From the NCBI GenBank assembly GCA_965200535.1, contig CBDAUF010000002.1, positions 1,054,001-1,118,000 on the forward strand: a stretch of DNA of 64,000 nt. The letters are read 5' to 3'. Every line of letters starts with the position of its first letter. Within the stretch, counting starts at the first letter, position 1. Both the position numbers and the translations under genes were made by a program. The DNA comes from MPNO01 sp965200535. GTDB lineage: Bacteria > Pseudomonadota > Alphaproteobacteria > MPNO01. This document shows positions 42,383 to 52,083 of the stretch, piece after piece. The notes under the pieces were generated by a model. That model was given only the letters and a program-made list of their open reading frames with translations, was not told the origin of the DNA and did no database searches.

Positions 42383-43726
42383 CTACACCCCTGCGATCGT
42401 CATCCCGTCGATGCGGATCGTCGGCGCGTCGATCCCGAAGCGGAATTCGAGATCGTTGGCCGGCGTCACCCCGGCGAACATGTCCCTGAGATTGCCCGCA
42501 ACCGTGACCTCGCTCACCGGATAAGCGATTTCGCCGTTTTCGATCCAGTATCCGGTCGCCCCGCGGCTGTAATCGCCGGTCACCCCGTTCACGCCCATGC
42601 CGATGAGTTCGGTGACGTAGAACCCGGAAGCGATCTCGCCGATCAGCGCTGCCGGAGTCGCAGAGCCCGGCTGCATCCAGAGATTGGTGACGGCGGGCGA
42701 GGGGGGAGATGCCGTGGCGCGCGCCGCGTGGCCGGTGGTCGCGCGGTCGAGCTGGCGCGACGAGGCGAGGTCGAGAATCCAGGTCTCCAGCACCCCGTCG
42801 GCCACCACGGCGCGCCGCCTGTTGGCTACGCCCTCGGCATCGAACGGCTTGGAGCGCAGTCCGCGCCGGCGGTGCGGGTCGTCGACGATGTCGATTCCCT
42901 TCGGGAAGATGCGCTCCCCCAGCCGGTCCTTCAGGAACGACGTGCCGCGCGCGACAGAGGGTCCGCCGATCGCCCCCGCAAGGTGGCGCAGAAGACCCCC
43001 CGAGACGCGGGGGTCGTAGACAACCGGAGCCTGGACGGTCTCCACCTTGCGCGCACCGAGCCGGCGGACCGCGCGTTCGCCCGCGCCGCGGCCGATTTCG
43101 GCCGGTGCGCGCAGGTCGCTGCCGTAGACCGCGGCGTGGAAGTCGTAATCCCGTTCCATCGCCGTCCCCTCGCCGGCGAGGACCGAGGCGGCGATGCTCT
43201 GCGACGACAGTGCATAGCTGCGCGCGAACCCGGCGGTGGTGGCGAGCGCGACAGTAGAGCGGCTCCATCCCGCTTCGGCGCCTTCGGAATTGGTCACGCC
43301 GTCGACCGCGCGCGCGGCCTCTTCGGCCTCCGCCGCCCGTGCGATCAGCCGGTCGGCGGACGGTTCTTCCGCATCGCAGATGTCGAGGGCCGGGGGGTCG
43401 GTCGCGAGTTCCCCGGGATCGGCGATCCCGCAATAGGGATCTTCCGGCGCGGCGCGCGCCATCGCCACCGCGCGCTCGACCAGAGCATCGAGGGACTCCC
43501 GGGTGAAATCGGTGGTCGATGCGATTGCCTGCCGCTTGCCGATCATGACCCGGAGCCCGAGGTCGCGGCTTTCGGACCGCTCCAGCTTCTCCGACTTGCC
43601 GAGCCGCTGGGCAGCCTCGATCGAGGTCGATTCGAAGAACACCGCATCGCCGCTATCGGCGCCCGCCCTCCTGGCGGCGGCCAGGCGGTCGGCGAGCAGA
43701 TCGAGGGGGTTGGCGACAGTCGACAT
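42383..43726 (-). CDS. tldE: Metalloprotease-partner TldE (PmbA)
   Basis: Non-zinc partner of TldD, 447 residues, with VFFESTSIEAAQRLGKSEKL, SRDLGLRVMIGKRQA, GMGVNGVTGDYSRGATGYWI and EFRFGIDAPTIRIDGMTI. It lacks HExxxH, as expected for TldE. tldD is about 30 kb away at 10932-12365. It lies between ubiD and msbA on the leftward strand, separated from each by 55-80 bases. Confidence 0.94.
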   Translation of the reverse strand: MSTVANPLDLLADRLAAARRAGADSGDAVFFESTSIEAAQRLGKSEKLERSESRDLGLRVMIGKRQAIASTTDFTRESLDALVERAVAMARAAPEDPYCGIADPGELATDPPALDICDAEEPSADRLIARAAEAEEAARAVDGVTNSEGAEAGWSRSTVALATTAGFARSYALSSQSIAASVLAGEGTAMERDYDFHAAVYGSDLRAPAEIGRGAGERAVRRLGARKVETVQAPVVYDPRVSGGLLRHLAGAIGGPSVARGTSFLKDRLGERIFPKGIDIVDDPHRRRGLRSKPFDAEGVANRRRAVVADGVLETWILDLASSRQLDRATTGHAARATASPPSPAVTNLWMQPGSATPAALIGEIASGFYVTELIGMGVNGVTGDYSRGATGYWIENGEIAYPVSEVTVAGNLRDMFAGVTPANDLEFRFGIDAPTIRIDGMTIAGV

Positions 43727-43781
43727 CGTAGGCTCCCGTTTCCGGTCCGGTATCAGCCCTCGCGGGCGGTCGGGCGGCGGG

Positions 43782-45302
43782 TCAGCGCCAAATCGGCCGG
43801 CCCGCGCCGGGCAGACCGTATTCCTGCCACTTGCGTGTCACCTCTGCGACGACGTCCTCGTCCATCCGGATGGGCTTCCCCCAGGGTCGAGTGCTCTCCG
43901 GCGGGATCTTGGTCGTGGCGTCGATCCCCAGCTTGGCGCCGAGGCCGGGCTCGGGCGAGGCGAAATCGAGCGTGTCGATCGGCGTGTTCTCGATGACGGT
44001 GAGATCGCGGGCCGGATCGACGTTGGTCGAAACGGCCCATACGACATCGGTCCAGCGCCGTATGTCGAGGTCGGCGTCCACCACGATCACGAACTTGGTG
44101 TACATGAACTGTCGGAGGTAGGACCATACCGCCATCATGATCCGCTTCGCGTGGCCCGGATACGCCTTCTTCAGTCCGACGACGGCGATCCTGTAGCTGC
44201 ACGCTTCCGGCGGCAGCCAGAAATCGGCGATCTCCGGAAACTGCTGGATCAGGAGCGGCACGAAGACCTCGTTGAGCGCCTCGCCGAGTACCGAAGGCTC
44301 GTCCGGCGGGCGTCCGGTGAAGGTGGTGAGGTAGATCGGTTCGCGCCGCATTGTCATCGCGGTGACGGTGAAGACCGGGTAACGCCCGGCGGCGTTGTAA
44401 TATCCCGTGTGGTCGCCGTAGGGCCCCTCTTCGCCGTACCGGTCGAGCGATACCTCTCCCTCGAGCACGATCTCGGCGTCGGCCGGGACCTTCAGCGGCA
44501 CGGTCTTGCAATCGACGAGGTCGAGCCGCCGGGCGCGCAGCAGACCGGCGAAACGGTATTCGGACATCGTCTCGGGCACCGGCGCAACGGCGGCGACGAT
44601 CGTTGCAGGATCGGCGCCGATGACCGCGGCGGCGGGCAGCGTTCTCGGTGAGCCGGTCCCGCCTTCCGCACGCTCGGCGTGGTGCCGGGTGCCGCCGCGG
44701 TGCCGCAGCCAGCGCATCAGGGTCGTATTCCGGCCCGTCACCTGCATACGGTAGATACCGAGATTGGTCTGCCCGTTTGCGTCCGCGGTCGCAACCAGCG
44801 GCCAGGTGATCAGCGGCGCCGGCTCGCCCGGCCAGCACGACTGGACCGGAAGATGCCCGAGATCGACGTCGTCGCCCGTCAGCACGACTTCCTGACAGGG
44901 CGCCCGGTTCACCGTACGCGGTTTCATCGCCATCGCGGTCTTGAGAAGCGGCAGCATCTCCAGCGCTTCCCGCCACCCGCCGGGCGGTTCCGGCTGGCGC
45001 AGGAACGCGAGCTGCTCTCCCAGCGACCGGAGTTGGCCGGGTTCGCGCCCCATTCCCCAGGCAACCCGCTCCACGGTGCCGAACAGGTTGGCGAGGACGG
45101 GCATCGCGGACGGCGTCCCGTCCGCCTTGATCGGGCGTTCGAACATGACCGCGGGGCCGCCCTCGGCAAGCAGCCGCGTCTGAATCTCGGTCATCTCGAG
45201 CACGGTCGAGACCGGGGTGGAGACCCGCACCAGCCGATCTTCCGCATCGAGCCGGTCGGCGAACGCGCGGAGGTCGGTGTAGCTCTTGACGGGCGCGCTC
45301 AT
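43782..45302 (-). CDS. ubiD: UbiD-family decarboxylase (3-octaprenyl-4-hydroxybenzoate type)
   Basis: Prenyl-FMN-dependent decarboxylase of 506 residues. It begins SYTDLRAFADRLDAEDRLVR and contains TWPLVATADANGQTNLGIYR, the Glu-rich active-site region TGRPPDEPSVLGEALNEVF and HAKRIMMAVWSYLRQFMYTK. Length and position suggest the ubiquinone enzyme, which agrees with ubiA in the window; UbiD enzymes also decarboxylate aromatic acids, so a catabolic role is the alternative. UbiX, which makes the cofactor, is not here. Confidence 0.9.
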   Translation of the reverse strand: MSAPVKSYTDLRAFADRLDAEDRLVRVSTPVSTVLEMTEIQTRLLAEGGPAVMFERPIKADGTPSAMPVLANLFGTVERVAWGMGREPGQLRSLGEQLAFLRQPEPPGGWREALEMLPLLKTAMAMKPRTVNRAPCQEVVLTGDDVDLGHLPVQSCWPGEPAPLITWPLVATADANGQTNLGIYRMQVTGRNTTLMRWLRHRGGTRHHAERAEGGTGSPRTLPAAAVIGADPATIVAAVAPVPETMSEYRFAGLLRARRLDLVDCKTVPLKVPADAEIVLEGEVSLDRYGEEGPYGDHTGYYNAAGRYPVFTVTAMTMRREPIYLTTFTGRPPDEPSVLGEALNEVFVPLLIQQFPEIADFWLPPEACSYRIAVVGLKKAYPGHAKRIMMAVWSYLRQFMYTKFVIVVDADLDIRRWTDVVWAVSTNVDPARDLTVIENTPIDTLDFASPEPGLGAKLGIDATTKIPPESTRPWGKPIRMDEDVVAEVTRKWQEYGLPGAGRPIWR

Positions 45303-45366
45303 CGGGCGGGCTCAGGGCTCCTTGCCCCGGCATACGGCGCCGCGGCCCCATCGGCCGGCCGGGGCC

Positions 45367-45849
45367 TCAGTTGAGGTGCCGCGGGAGGTCCTTGACCGCG
45401 TCGTCGATCAGGGCGGTCGCGCGGTCCGTGCCGAGACGCTCGCCGATCAGCCGTGCTGTCGCGGCGACTGCGATATCGACGGCTGCGTTGCGCACCTCGC
45501 GAATCGCTTCGGCTTCGGCCTGGGCGATCTTTTCGCGGGCGAGCGCCTGGCGGCGTTCCAGCGTGCGTTCGAGAGCCTCCGCGGCTTCCGCTCTCAGCCG
45601 TTCCGCCTCGTTGCGCGCTTGCTCGATCATCTGCTCGGCCTCGCGGGCCGCGTCGCGCTGCTTGCGCTGGTATTCCGCCAGCAGGTGCTGCGCCTCCTCG
45701 TGCAGGGTCCGGGCTTCGTCGAGCGTCGCCCTGATCTGTTCGCTCCTCGCGTCGAGCGCCCCGGTCAGGGCGCGCCACACCGGCCGCGCGATACACACGA
45801 CCAGGATGACGAAGCCGACAGCAACCCAGAATTCCGGCGTCGAGAGCAT
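45367..45849 (-). CDS. atpF: F0 ATP synthase subunit b
   Basis: Peripheral stalk subunit, 160 residues: one N-terminal transmembrane helix (FWVAVGFVILVVCIARPVW) and a long charged coiled coil (ARSEQIRATLDEARTLHEEA onward). It overlaps the b' gene by one base (TGATG), so translation is coupled and the two stalk subunits are made together. It is the last F0 gene; no F1 genes follow (ubiD is next), as in alphaproteobacteria with split atp operons. Confidence 0.92.
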   Translation of the reverse strand: MLSTPEFWVAVGFVILVVCIARPVWRALTGALDARSEQIRATLDEARTLHEEAQHLLAEYQRKQRDAAREAEQMIEQARNEAERLRAEAAEALERTLERRQALAREKIAQAEAEAIREVRNAAVDIAVAATARLIGERLGTDRATALIDDAVKDLPRHLN

Positions 45850-46343
45850 CAGCCGCGTTCCTGCACGATCTCTGCGACCGCGGTTTCCGCCGCTGTCTGC
45901 CCGACGGCGGTCCCGGCCAGCCGTTCGACCGCGGCTCCGGCGAGATCCGCGGCGATGGTTTCGACGTCCGCCATCGCTTGTTCGCGCGCCGCCGCGATGC
46001 GCGCCTCGCCAGCCGTCGCTTCCTCGGCCAGAAGTCGGGACAGGGCTTCGTTTTTCTCCGCCGCCTCGGCCGCGAACCGCTCCGCACTCTCCCGCAGGAT
46101 GGCCTGGGCTTCGGCGCGCGCCTTGGCTGCGGCTTCCTCGTAGGCGGCGAGTACCGCTTCGGCTTCGGTTTTCAGCTCTTCCGCCTTGCGCAGGTCTGCG
46201 TCGATCCGCTCCTGGCGTGCGGCCAGGGTCTGCGAGATTCGCGGCAGGGCCGTGCGCCAGAGCACCAGGTAGAGCAGGCCGAAGGTCACCGCCAGCCATA
46301 CGATCTGGCTGAGATAGGTGTCGACCTGTTCGAGTTGAGGCAT
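45849..46343 (-). CDS. F0 ATP synthase subunit b'
   Basis: Second peripheral stalk subunit of the type found in photosynthetic and other alphaproteobacteria, 164 residues. It starts MPQLEQVDTYLSQIVWLAVT, with the transmembrane helix at about 12-30, then coiled coil (ADLRKAEELKTEAEAVL). It forms a heterodimer with the b subunit encoded immediately downstream. Confidence 0.92.
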   Translation of the reverse strand: MPQLEQVDTYLSQIVWLAVTFGLLYLVLWRTALPRISQTLAARQERIDADLRKAEELKTEAEAVLAAYEEAAAKARAEAQAILRESAERFAAEAAEKNEALSRLLAEEATAGEARIAAAREQAMADVETIAADLAGAAVERLAGTAVGQTAAETAVAEIVQERG

Positions 46344-46370
46344 GACCGGTCCGGATCGCGCTGTGCGCGG

Positions 46371-46595
46371 TTATCCGAACAGGATGACCAGAGCGACCAC
46401 GAGCGCGAACAGCGCGATGGCCTCGACGAGCGCGAAGCCCAACATGGTCATGGGGAAGACATCGCCGCGGGCCGCCGGATTGCGCGCGACAGCGGCGATG
46501 AACGACGAGAAGATCGCGCCGATTCCGATACCCGAGCCGACCACGCCAATAACCGCGAGGCCGGCGCCTATGACCTTGGCTGCTTCAAGCTCCAT
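46371..46595 (-). CDS. atpE: F0 ATP synthase subunit c
   Basis: Proton-translocating ring subunit, 74 residues, two transmembrane helices. The first carries the glycine repeat GSGIGIGAIFSSF, the loop is AVARNPAAR, and the second holds the essential carboxylate Glu58 in MLGFALVEAIALFALVVALV. There is no Gln/Thr/Ser sodium-site set next to the Glu, so protons are expected. The start MELEAAKVIG has a GAGGGGA site. Confidence 0.96.
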   Translation of the reverse strand: MELEAAKVIGAGLAVIGVVGSGIGIGAIFSSFIAAVARNPAARGDVFPMTMLGFALVEAIALFALVVALVILFG

Positions 46596-46641
46596 GATGT
46601 CCCCTCTTTCGGAAGATACGCCCAGTCGGTTCAGTGCCCGC

Positions 46642-47379
46642 TCAATGCAGATGCAGGGCGTCGTTGATATACAGGCAGGTGAGGATCGCGAACACATAGG
46701 CCTGCAGGAACGCGATCACCAGTTCGAGTCCGGACAATGCGGCGACGAAGGCGAGCGGCAGGATGCCGGCCGCACCGAGCGCCGGCACGAAGCCGGCGAA
46801 CACCTTGAGCAGGGTATGGCCCGCCAGCATGTTCGCGAACAGCCGGACCGACAGGCTGATCGGCCGCGACAGATACGAGATGATCTCGATCGGAATCAGC
46901 AGCGGCCACAGCGCCACCGACACGCCGGGCGGCACGAAAAACGTCACGAAGCGGAACCCGTGTTTGACAAAACCCAGGATCGTCACGCCGACGAACACGA
47001 CCGCGGCCAGCGCGAAGGTGACGATGATGTGGCTGGTGAAGGTGAAGCTGTAGGGGATCATGCCCAGCATGTTGCCGAACAGCACGAACATGAACAGTGT
47101 GAACACGAATGGAAAGTAGCGCCGCCCGTCGGGCCCCACCGTCTCGCGCAGCAGGCCGACGATGAACTCGTAGGACAATTCGACCATCGACTGCCAGCGC
47201 CCCGGAACCAGCGCCCGCCGGCGGACGCCGAGCGTCAGGAACAGGGTGATCGAAACCAGCGCGATCGCCATCATCAGGGACGAGTTCGTAAACGAGATGT
47301 CCGCCTCGCCCAGCCGGATCGGCAGCAGCGTCTTGATCTCGAACTGCGAGAGAGGACCGTGATGTTCAGCGCTTGCCAC
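46642..47379 (-). CDS. atpB: F0 ATP synthase subunit a
   Basis: Proton half-channel subunit, 245 residues and five or six membrane segments. It contains LGMIPYSFTFTSHIIVTFAL and the essential arginine in SLSVRLFANMLAGHTLLKVF. The start lies inside the atpI 3' end (14-base overlap). A histidine- and proline-containing N-terminus (MASAEHHGPLSQFEI) is family-like. Confidence 0.96.
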   Translation of the reverse strand: MASAEHHGPLSQFEIKTLLPIRLGEADISFTNSSLMMAIALVSITLFLTLGVRRRALVPGRWQSMVELSYEFIVGLLRETVGPDGRRYFPFVFTLFMFVLFGNMLGMIPYSFTFTSHIIVTFALAAVVFVGVTILGFVKHGFRFVTFFVPPGVSVALWPLLIPIEIISYLSRPISLSVRLFANMLAGHTLLKVFAGFVPALGAAGILPLAFVAALSGLELVIAFLQAYVFAILTCLYINDALHLH

Positions 47380-47725
47380 TTCGGTCGGACCCCGTTTCCA
47401 TGACCGGCTCCTTGCCCTCGCCAGCCTTCCGGCCCATGCCGGACATCGCCCGATAGACGTTCAGCATCCCGGCGCATGCGCCGAGGACGAAGAACGCAAT
47501 CAACAACCACGGCGCCGTCCCGAGCCAATCGTCGAGCAAGAGCCCGGCTCCGACGCCAACGATAAGCGCGGCGACCAACTCGACACCGACCCTGAGCGCC
47601 ATGCCGAGGCCTTGTCCCCGCTCGCGCGCCTCGGCGGCGCGGGCGTCGGCATCGTCCCCGGCACGGAGCCGTTTGAGCCGTGTATCCAGATCCCTCAGGG
47701 AATGAGGAGGCTCGCGCTCAGCCAT
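47366..47725 (-). CDS. atpI: F0F1 ATP synthase assembly protein AtpI
   Basis: AtpI assists c-ring assembly and may bind magnesium. The 119-residue protein has a charged N-terminus (RDLDTRLKRLRAGDDADARA) and two transmembrane helices (VGVELVAALIVGVGAGLLLD and LLIAFFVLGACAGMLNVYRA). It is first in the F0 operon, about 60 bases below a strong promoter. The start MAEREPPHSL at 47725 is preferred over an in-frame upstream ATG, which falls where the transcript leader is expected. Confidence 0.88.
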   Translation of the reverse strand: MAEREPPHSLRDLDTRLKRLRAGDDADARAAEARERGQGLGMALRVGVELVAALIVGVGAGLLLDDWLGTAPWLLIAFFVLGACAGMLNVYRAMSGMGRKAGEGKEPVMETGSDRSGKR

Positions 47726-47790
47726 GGATCGCTTGCACCGCCGCACCGCACACCCCAAGCGCAGGGAGCGCCGGGGCCAGCGACGGGCGC

Positions 47791-47819
47791 ACGATAGGAA
47801 GGCGCAAAATCCCTGTCAA
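47791..47819 (-). promoter_or_regulatory. Strong sigma-70-type promoter for the atp (F0) operon
   Basis: Read on the minus strand: TTGACA (47819-47814), 17-base spacer, TATCGT (47796-47791). The -35 is a perfect match and the spacing is ideal. The start codon of atpI is about 60 bases downstream. An AT-rich stretch at about 47838-47875, upstream of the -35, could act as an UP-like element or mark the end of smc transcription. Confidence 0.75.
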
Positions 47820-47914
47820 GAGCTATCCAAAAGCGTGCAAGTTATTGAAATACAAGATATATCGGACCATAGGGCGCGGCTCGGCAAGGGTTGCCCGGCC
47901 CGTCGAATCCGCTC

Positions 47915-50900
47915 CTACGCCGGTTCGCGCAGCCGTTCGGCTGCCAACAGGTCGACCGAGACGAGTTGCGAGACGCCGGGTTCCGGCATGGTGACGCCGT
48001 ACAGCCGGTCCATACGCGCCATGGTGACCCGGTGGTGGGTGATCAGCAGGAAGTGAGTCTCGCCGTTTCGCGCCATCTCCTGGAGAAGATCGCAAAACCG
48101 GTCCACATTGTTGTCGTCGAGCGGTGCATCGACCTCGTCGAGGACGCAGACCGGCGCCGGGTTGGTCAGGAACACCGCGAACAGGAGAGAGATCGCGGTC
48201 AGCGCCTGCTCCCCGCCCGACATCAGCGACATCGACTGGAGCCGCTTGCCCGGCGGGCTGGCCATCACCTCGAGCCCGGCCTCGAACGGATCGTCCGATT
48301 CGTTCAGCGCGAGCCGGGCGCTTCCGCCTCCGAACAGGCGGGTGAAGAGTGTCCGGAAATGGCCGTCGACAGCTTCGAAGGCGGCGGTCAGACGCTCGCG
48401 GCCCTCCCGGTTGAGATCCGAAATGCCGCGGCGCAATTTCGCGATGGCGCCGATCAGGTCGTCGCGTTCGCTGTGCATCTCCTGGATCCGGGCGTCGAGT
48501 TCGGCCGCCTCGATCTCGGCGCGGAGATTGGGCGGCCCCATGTTCTCGCGTTCGCGGTTGAGCTTTTCCCGCCTCGCCTCGAGCACTGCCGTATCGGGCA
48601 GTTCGGCATCCGGGTCCATCCCGACAATCTCGAGCACCGCCTCGGGAGCGCAGCCGAGTCGCTCGCGCACCCCTTCGGCAACGGTTCTCAACCCCTGCTT
48701 CGCCTGTTCGACCCGCGCATCGCAGCGAACCCGTTCCTCGCGCTTTTCGCCGAGCAGAGCCTGCTTGTCCCGCAATGACCGTTCCGCGGACTGAAGCCGC
48801 GCTTCCGCGTCCGAGAGGGTTCTCGCAGCATGGTCGCGGTGCGCGCCGGCGTCTGCGATTTCCGTGTCGAGTGCCTCTCTCTCCCGCGCCAGCGCGGCGG
48901 GGCGATCGGCCAGCGCCGCACGTTGTTCTCTGGCGTCTGTTATGCGGGAGGCATAATCCTTGATGTTTCGCTCCGCTGCAGCCGCGCGCCCGCGCCACGA
49001 TGCGGCTTCTTCCTCGATAGCCGCCGCCCGTTTCGCGCTCAGGTCCGCGTCGTCGACCTCGCGTCGATAGTCCCGTTCGATCTCCGCAGCGTGTCGGCGC
49101 GCCGCTTCGAGCGCGGTCTGCGCCCGTTCCGCCGCCGCGTTCGGGAGCCCGGTACGGGGCAGGGTTTCGAGCTCCCGTTCTGCCGCCTTCAGGGCAGCAT
49201 CGGCTTCCTCTAGTTCCACGGCCATGTCCTGGCGGACACGTTCCGCCGAAACGCGGTAGGAGCGTTCGCCGGCGAGCGCCGCCGCAGCGTCCGATTGGGC
49301 GTTTCTGGCCCGGGCGAGCGACGTTTCTGCATCCTGTCTGGCCGTGCGCGCCGCGGCTTCCGCGGCGATTGCTGCGGTCAGGCGCCGGCCGGTCATTTCC
49401 GCCGTTGCCGCGGCCTGCTCGCGCCCCGCTTCGAGGGCGGCATGTGCGGCGCGCAACTCGTTCAGGCGGTTGCGCTGTTCCATGCGTCGGGCCGCGGCGG
49501 TGGGTGTTCCGGGGGCCATGCGGTAGCCGTCCCAGCGCCATAGCGCACCCGTTCGCGCAACGAGGCGCTGGCCTTGGACCAGTCGCGGCGCGAGAGCTTC
49601 GCCGTCGGCTTCGCGGTCGGTCAGACCGGTCTGCGACAGGCGGACACGCAAGGCGGCAGGCGCATCGACAAAATCGGAAAGCGGGCGAACCCCCGGCGGC
49701 AGGGGCGGCGCCCCGGTGTCGCCGCCCTGCTCCCGCCAGTGCGTCGGAGCGGCCTGGTCGGTGGATGCCAGAAGATCGTCGCCGAGCGCGGCGCCCAGCG
49801 CCGCCTCGCAGCCAGGTTCGACGGAAACCGCATCGATCATCCGCGGCCACTGTTCCGACCCGTTGGGGCGGAGCAGATCGGTCAGCCCGTCGATCTCGGC
49901 CTTGGCCCTGTCGGCGCGAGTTTCCGCGCGGCGAAGGTCGCGGCGTGCGTCCTGATCGTCGGAAACGGCGCGTTCCCGCTCGGTGTCGGCCGTTTCCAGC
50001 ACGGTCCGCGCGGCGTCGAGCCGTGTTCTGGCAGCGGCGGTTTCGGCCTCCGCATCCGTCAGGGATCGTTCGAATTGAACGAGCGGGCCGTGTTTCGCCT
50101 CCTCTTTGGCGAACTGTTGCTGTTGCCCGACGACGCGGCCGCGCCGTTTGCGGGTGTCCGCGGCGCGGCGCTTGAGCTCCTTCCTTCGGGCATCGGCCTC
50201 GGCGAGCGTGCGGAGCGCTGCCGCGTGCGCGCGTCCGGCTTCCGCGGCGGCTTCCGCGGCTTCGGCGAGTTGTCTGGAAAGCGCTGCGAGGATCGCTTCC
50301 CGGTCATCCTTGCGTGCGGCGATATCGCCGACTTCGGCGGCGAGCCGCGCCAGGGCCTCCTCGGCGTCCGACCGTCGTCCGCGCGCGCCGGCCACGTCGC
50401 CTTCCAGTTGCCCGATCTGCCGGTCGAGCGCTTCGATGGCCTGTGCGGTCCGGCCGGCTTCCAGGGCGAGACCGTCGCGCCTGACCTCCAGCGTCCGCAG
50501 GGCGTCCGCGGCCTCTCGTTCCGCATCCCGGAGGGGCGGGATCGCGTTCGCGGCGTCCTCTCGCGCGGCGGTAGCGCGGCTCACGATCACGGTATTTTCG
50601 GCCACCGCATCCTCGGCCAGCGCCAGCGCCTCCTCGGCATCCTTCCTCGCCCGGGCGGCGGAGACCCAGCGGCGGTGGAACAAGGACGCCTCCGCCTGCC
50701 TGATACGGTCGCTCAGATTTCGGTAGCGGCTTGCCTGGCGCGCCTGCCGCTTGAGACCGCGATGCTGTTCCTCCAGCGCACCGATGACGTCTTCCAGGTT
50801 TTCCAGGTTGGCTTCCGCGGCACGCAGCCTGAGCTCCGCCTCGTGACGGCGGGCGTGCAGCCCGGTGATCCCGGCGGCGTCTTCCAGTATCCGTCGCCGT

Positions 50901-51376
50901 TCGGCCGGCCTGGCGTTGACCAGATCGCCGACCTGCCCCTGATCGACGATCGCCGTGGTGCGGGGGCCGGAGGCGACGTCGGCGAAGAGCGTTTGAACAT
51001 CGCGGGCGCGCGTTTCCCTGCCGTTGACCCGGAATTGCGAGCCGCTGCCGCGCTCGATCCGCCGCGCGACATCGATCTGCGGCCCCTCGTTGTAGGCTGC
51101 CGGCGCGCTCCGGTCCGCGTTGTCGAGGGTCAGGAGCACCTCGGCCATGTTGCGCGCGGGCCGGCCCGCGGTGCCGGCGAAGATCACGCTGTCCATTTCG
51201 GGGGTGCGCATCCGCCGCGGAGCGTGCTCGCCCATGACCCAGCGGAGCGCCTCGACGATGTTCGACTTGCCGCAGCCGTTGGGGCCGACGATGCCGGTGA
51301 GGCCCGGTTCGATATAGAGATCGGTCGGTTCGACGAACGACTTGAAGCCTGCGAGGCGCAGCCGCGAGAATTTCAA
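47915..51376 (-). CDS. smc: Chromosome segregation protein SMC
   Basis: Condensin ATPase of 1153 residues. The N-terminal head has Walker A GPNGCGKSNIVEAL after SRLRLAGFKSFVEPTDL. Two long coiled coils flank a hinge (around 510-620). The C-terminal head has the signature LMSGGEQALTAISLLFAVFL and Walker B VCVLDEVDAPLDDNN. Alphaproteobacterial SMC is often encoded between dsbA-like and atp genes, as here. It works with ParB at parS sites, one of which occurs in the window at 12604. Confidence 0.96.
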   Translation of the reverse strand: MKFSRLRLAGFKSFVEPTDLYIEPGLTGIVGPNGCGKSNIVEALRWVMGEHAPRRMRTPEMDSVIFAGTAGRPARNMAEVLLTLDNADRSAPAAYNEGPQIDVARRIERGSGSQFRVNGRETRARDVQTLFADVASGPRTTAIVDQGQVGDLVNARPAERRRILEDAAGITGLHARRHEAELRLRAAEANLENLEDVIGALEEQHRGLKRQARQASRYRNLSDRIRQAEASLFHRRWVSAARARKDAEEALALAEDAVAENTVIVSRATAAREDAANAIPPLRDAEREAADALRTLEVRRDGLALEAGRTAQAIEALDRQIGQLEGDVAGARGRRSDAEEALARLAAEVGDIAARKDDREAILAALSRQLAEAAEAAAEAGRAHAAALRTLAEADARRKELKRRAADTRKRRGRVVGQQQQFAKEEAKHGPLVQFERSLTDAEAETAAARTRLDAARTVLETADTERERAVSDDQDARRDLRRAETRADRAKAEIDGLTDLLRPNGSEQWPRMIDAVSVEPGCEAALGAALGDDLLASTDQAAPTHWREQGGDTGAPPLPPGVRPLSDFVDAPAALRVRLSQTGLTDREADGEALAPRLVQGQRLVARTGALWRWDGYRMAPGTPTAAARRMEQRNRLNELRAAHAALEAGREQAAATAEMTGRRLTAAIAAEAAARTARQDAETSLARARNAQSDAAAALAGERSYRVSAERVRQDMAVELEEADAALKAAERELETLPRTGLPNAAAERAQTALEAARRHAAEIERDYRREVDDADLSAKRAAAIEEEAASWRGRAAAAERNIKDYASRITDAREQRAALADRPAALAREREALDTEIADAGAHRDHAARTLSDAEARLQSAERSLRDKQALLGEKREERVRCDARVEQAKQGLRTVAEGVRERLGCAPEAVLEIVGMDPDAELPDTAVLEARREKLNRERENMGPPNLRAEIEAAELDARIQEMHSERDDLIGAIAKLRRGISDLNREGRERLTAAFEAVDGHFRTLFTRLFGGGSARLALNESDDPFEAGLEVMASPPGKRLQSMSLMSGGEQALTAISLLFAVFLTNPAPVCVLDEVDAPLDDNNVDRFCDLLQEMARNGETHFLLITHHRVTMARMDRLYGVTMPEPGVSQLVSVDLLAAERLREPA

Positions 51377-51392
51377 GGGCGTCTGTCCCCCG

Positions 51393-52034
51393 TTAGGACC
51401 GCGACAGGATCTGCTCCACCACCGCGCGGAGTTGGTCGAATGTCAGTCCGCCGCCGTACAACGCGCCGTTGACGATGAGCGTCGGCGTGGATCGCACCTT
51501 GAACTGCTGATTGCCGGTCATTCGCTGCTGAAGCACGATCTTCGCGACGCCTTCGTCCTTGAGACAGGCGTCGAACTTCGCCTGCGACAGTCCGCCGAGT
51601 TTTGCCAGCCGGCCGAGCGCGGCGAGCGGGTCCTTCGCACCCGTCCAGCGCGGCTGGTCCCGGAACAGGAAATCGACGAATCCGAAATAGCGTTCCCGGG
51701 GCGCGCAGCGCGCGAGCATCGAGGCTGCGAGGGCGAAACGGTCGAGCGGAAAATCGCGGAAGACCAGCCGCACCTTGCCGGTGTCTATGTACGCCTCTTT
51801 CAGTTGCGGCAGGACGTCGGTGTGAAAACGGGCGCAATGCGGGCACGTGAAGGACGAATATTCGACGATGGTCACAGGCGCGTCGGCGCGGCCGAGCACG
51901 TTGTCCTCGGCGCTCACCGGAACCGAGTCGAACCTCTCATCGGGGTTCGGCGCCTGAGCTCTCGCCCCGCTCTCCCACGGGACCATGGAAAGCGATGCGA
52001 GAAGGCACAGGCAGGCGAGGAAACGGATCGGCAT
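51393..52034 (-). CDS. DsbA-family thioredoxin-fold protein (periplasmic)
   Basis: Exported thiol-disulfide protein of about 213 residues: signal peptide (MPIRFLACLCLLASLSMVPW, cleaved near ARA-QA) and a thioredoxin fold with an inserted helical domain; the redox motif is CPHC in YSSFTCPHCARFH, with the cis-proline in VRSTPTLIVNG. An upstream start (52076, MMQLKRN) is possible, but a promoter candidate at 52084-52113 would put the transcript start right there, so the ATG at 52034 is preferred. It sits 16 bases before smc, a conserved neighbourhood. Confidence 0.88.
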   Translation of the reverse strand: MPIRFLACLCLLASLSMVPWESGARAQAPNPDERFDSVPVSAEDNVLGRADAPVTIVEYSSFTCPHCARFHTDVLPQLKEAYIDTGKVRLVFRDFPLDRFALAASMLARCAPRERYFGFVDFLFRDQPRWTGAKDPLAALGRLAKLGGLSQAKFDACLKDEGVAKIVLQQRMTGNQQFKVRSTPTLIVNGALYGGGLTFDQLRAVVEQILSRS

Positions 52035-52083
52035 TCCGTGCACCGTACCCCAGATATTCCGTTTCAGCTGCATCATCCTACCA

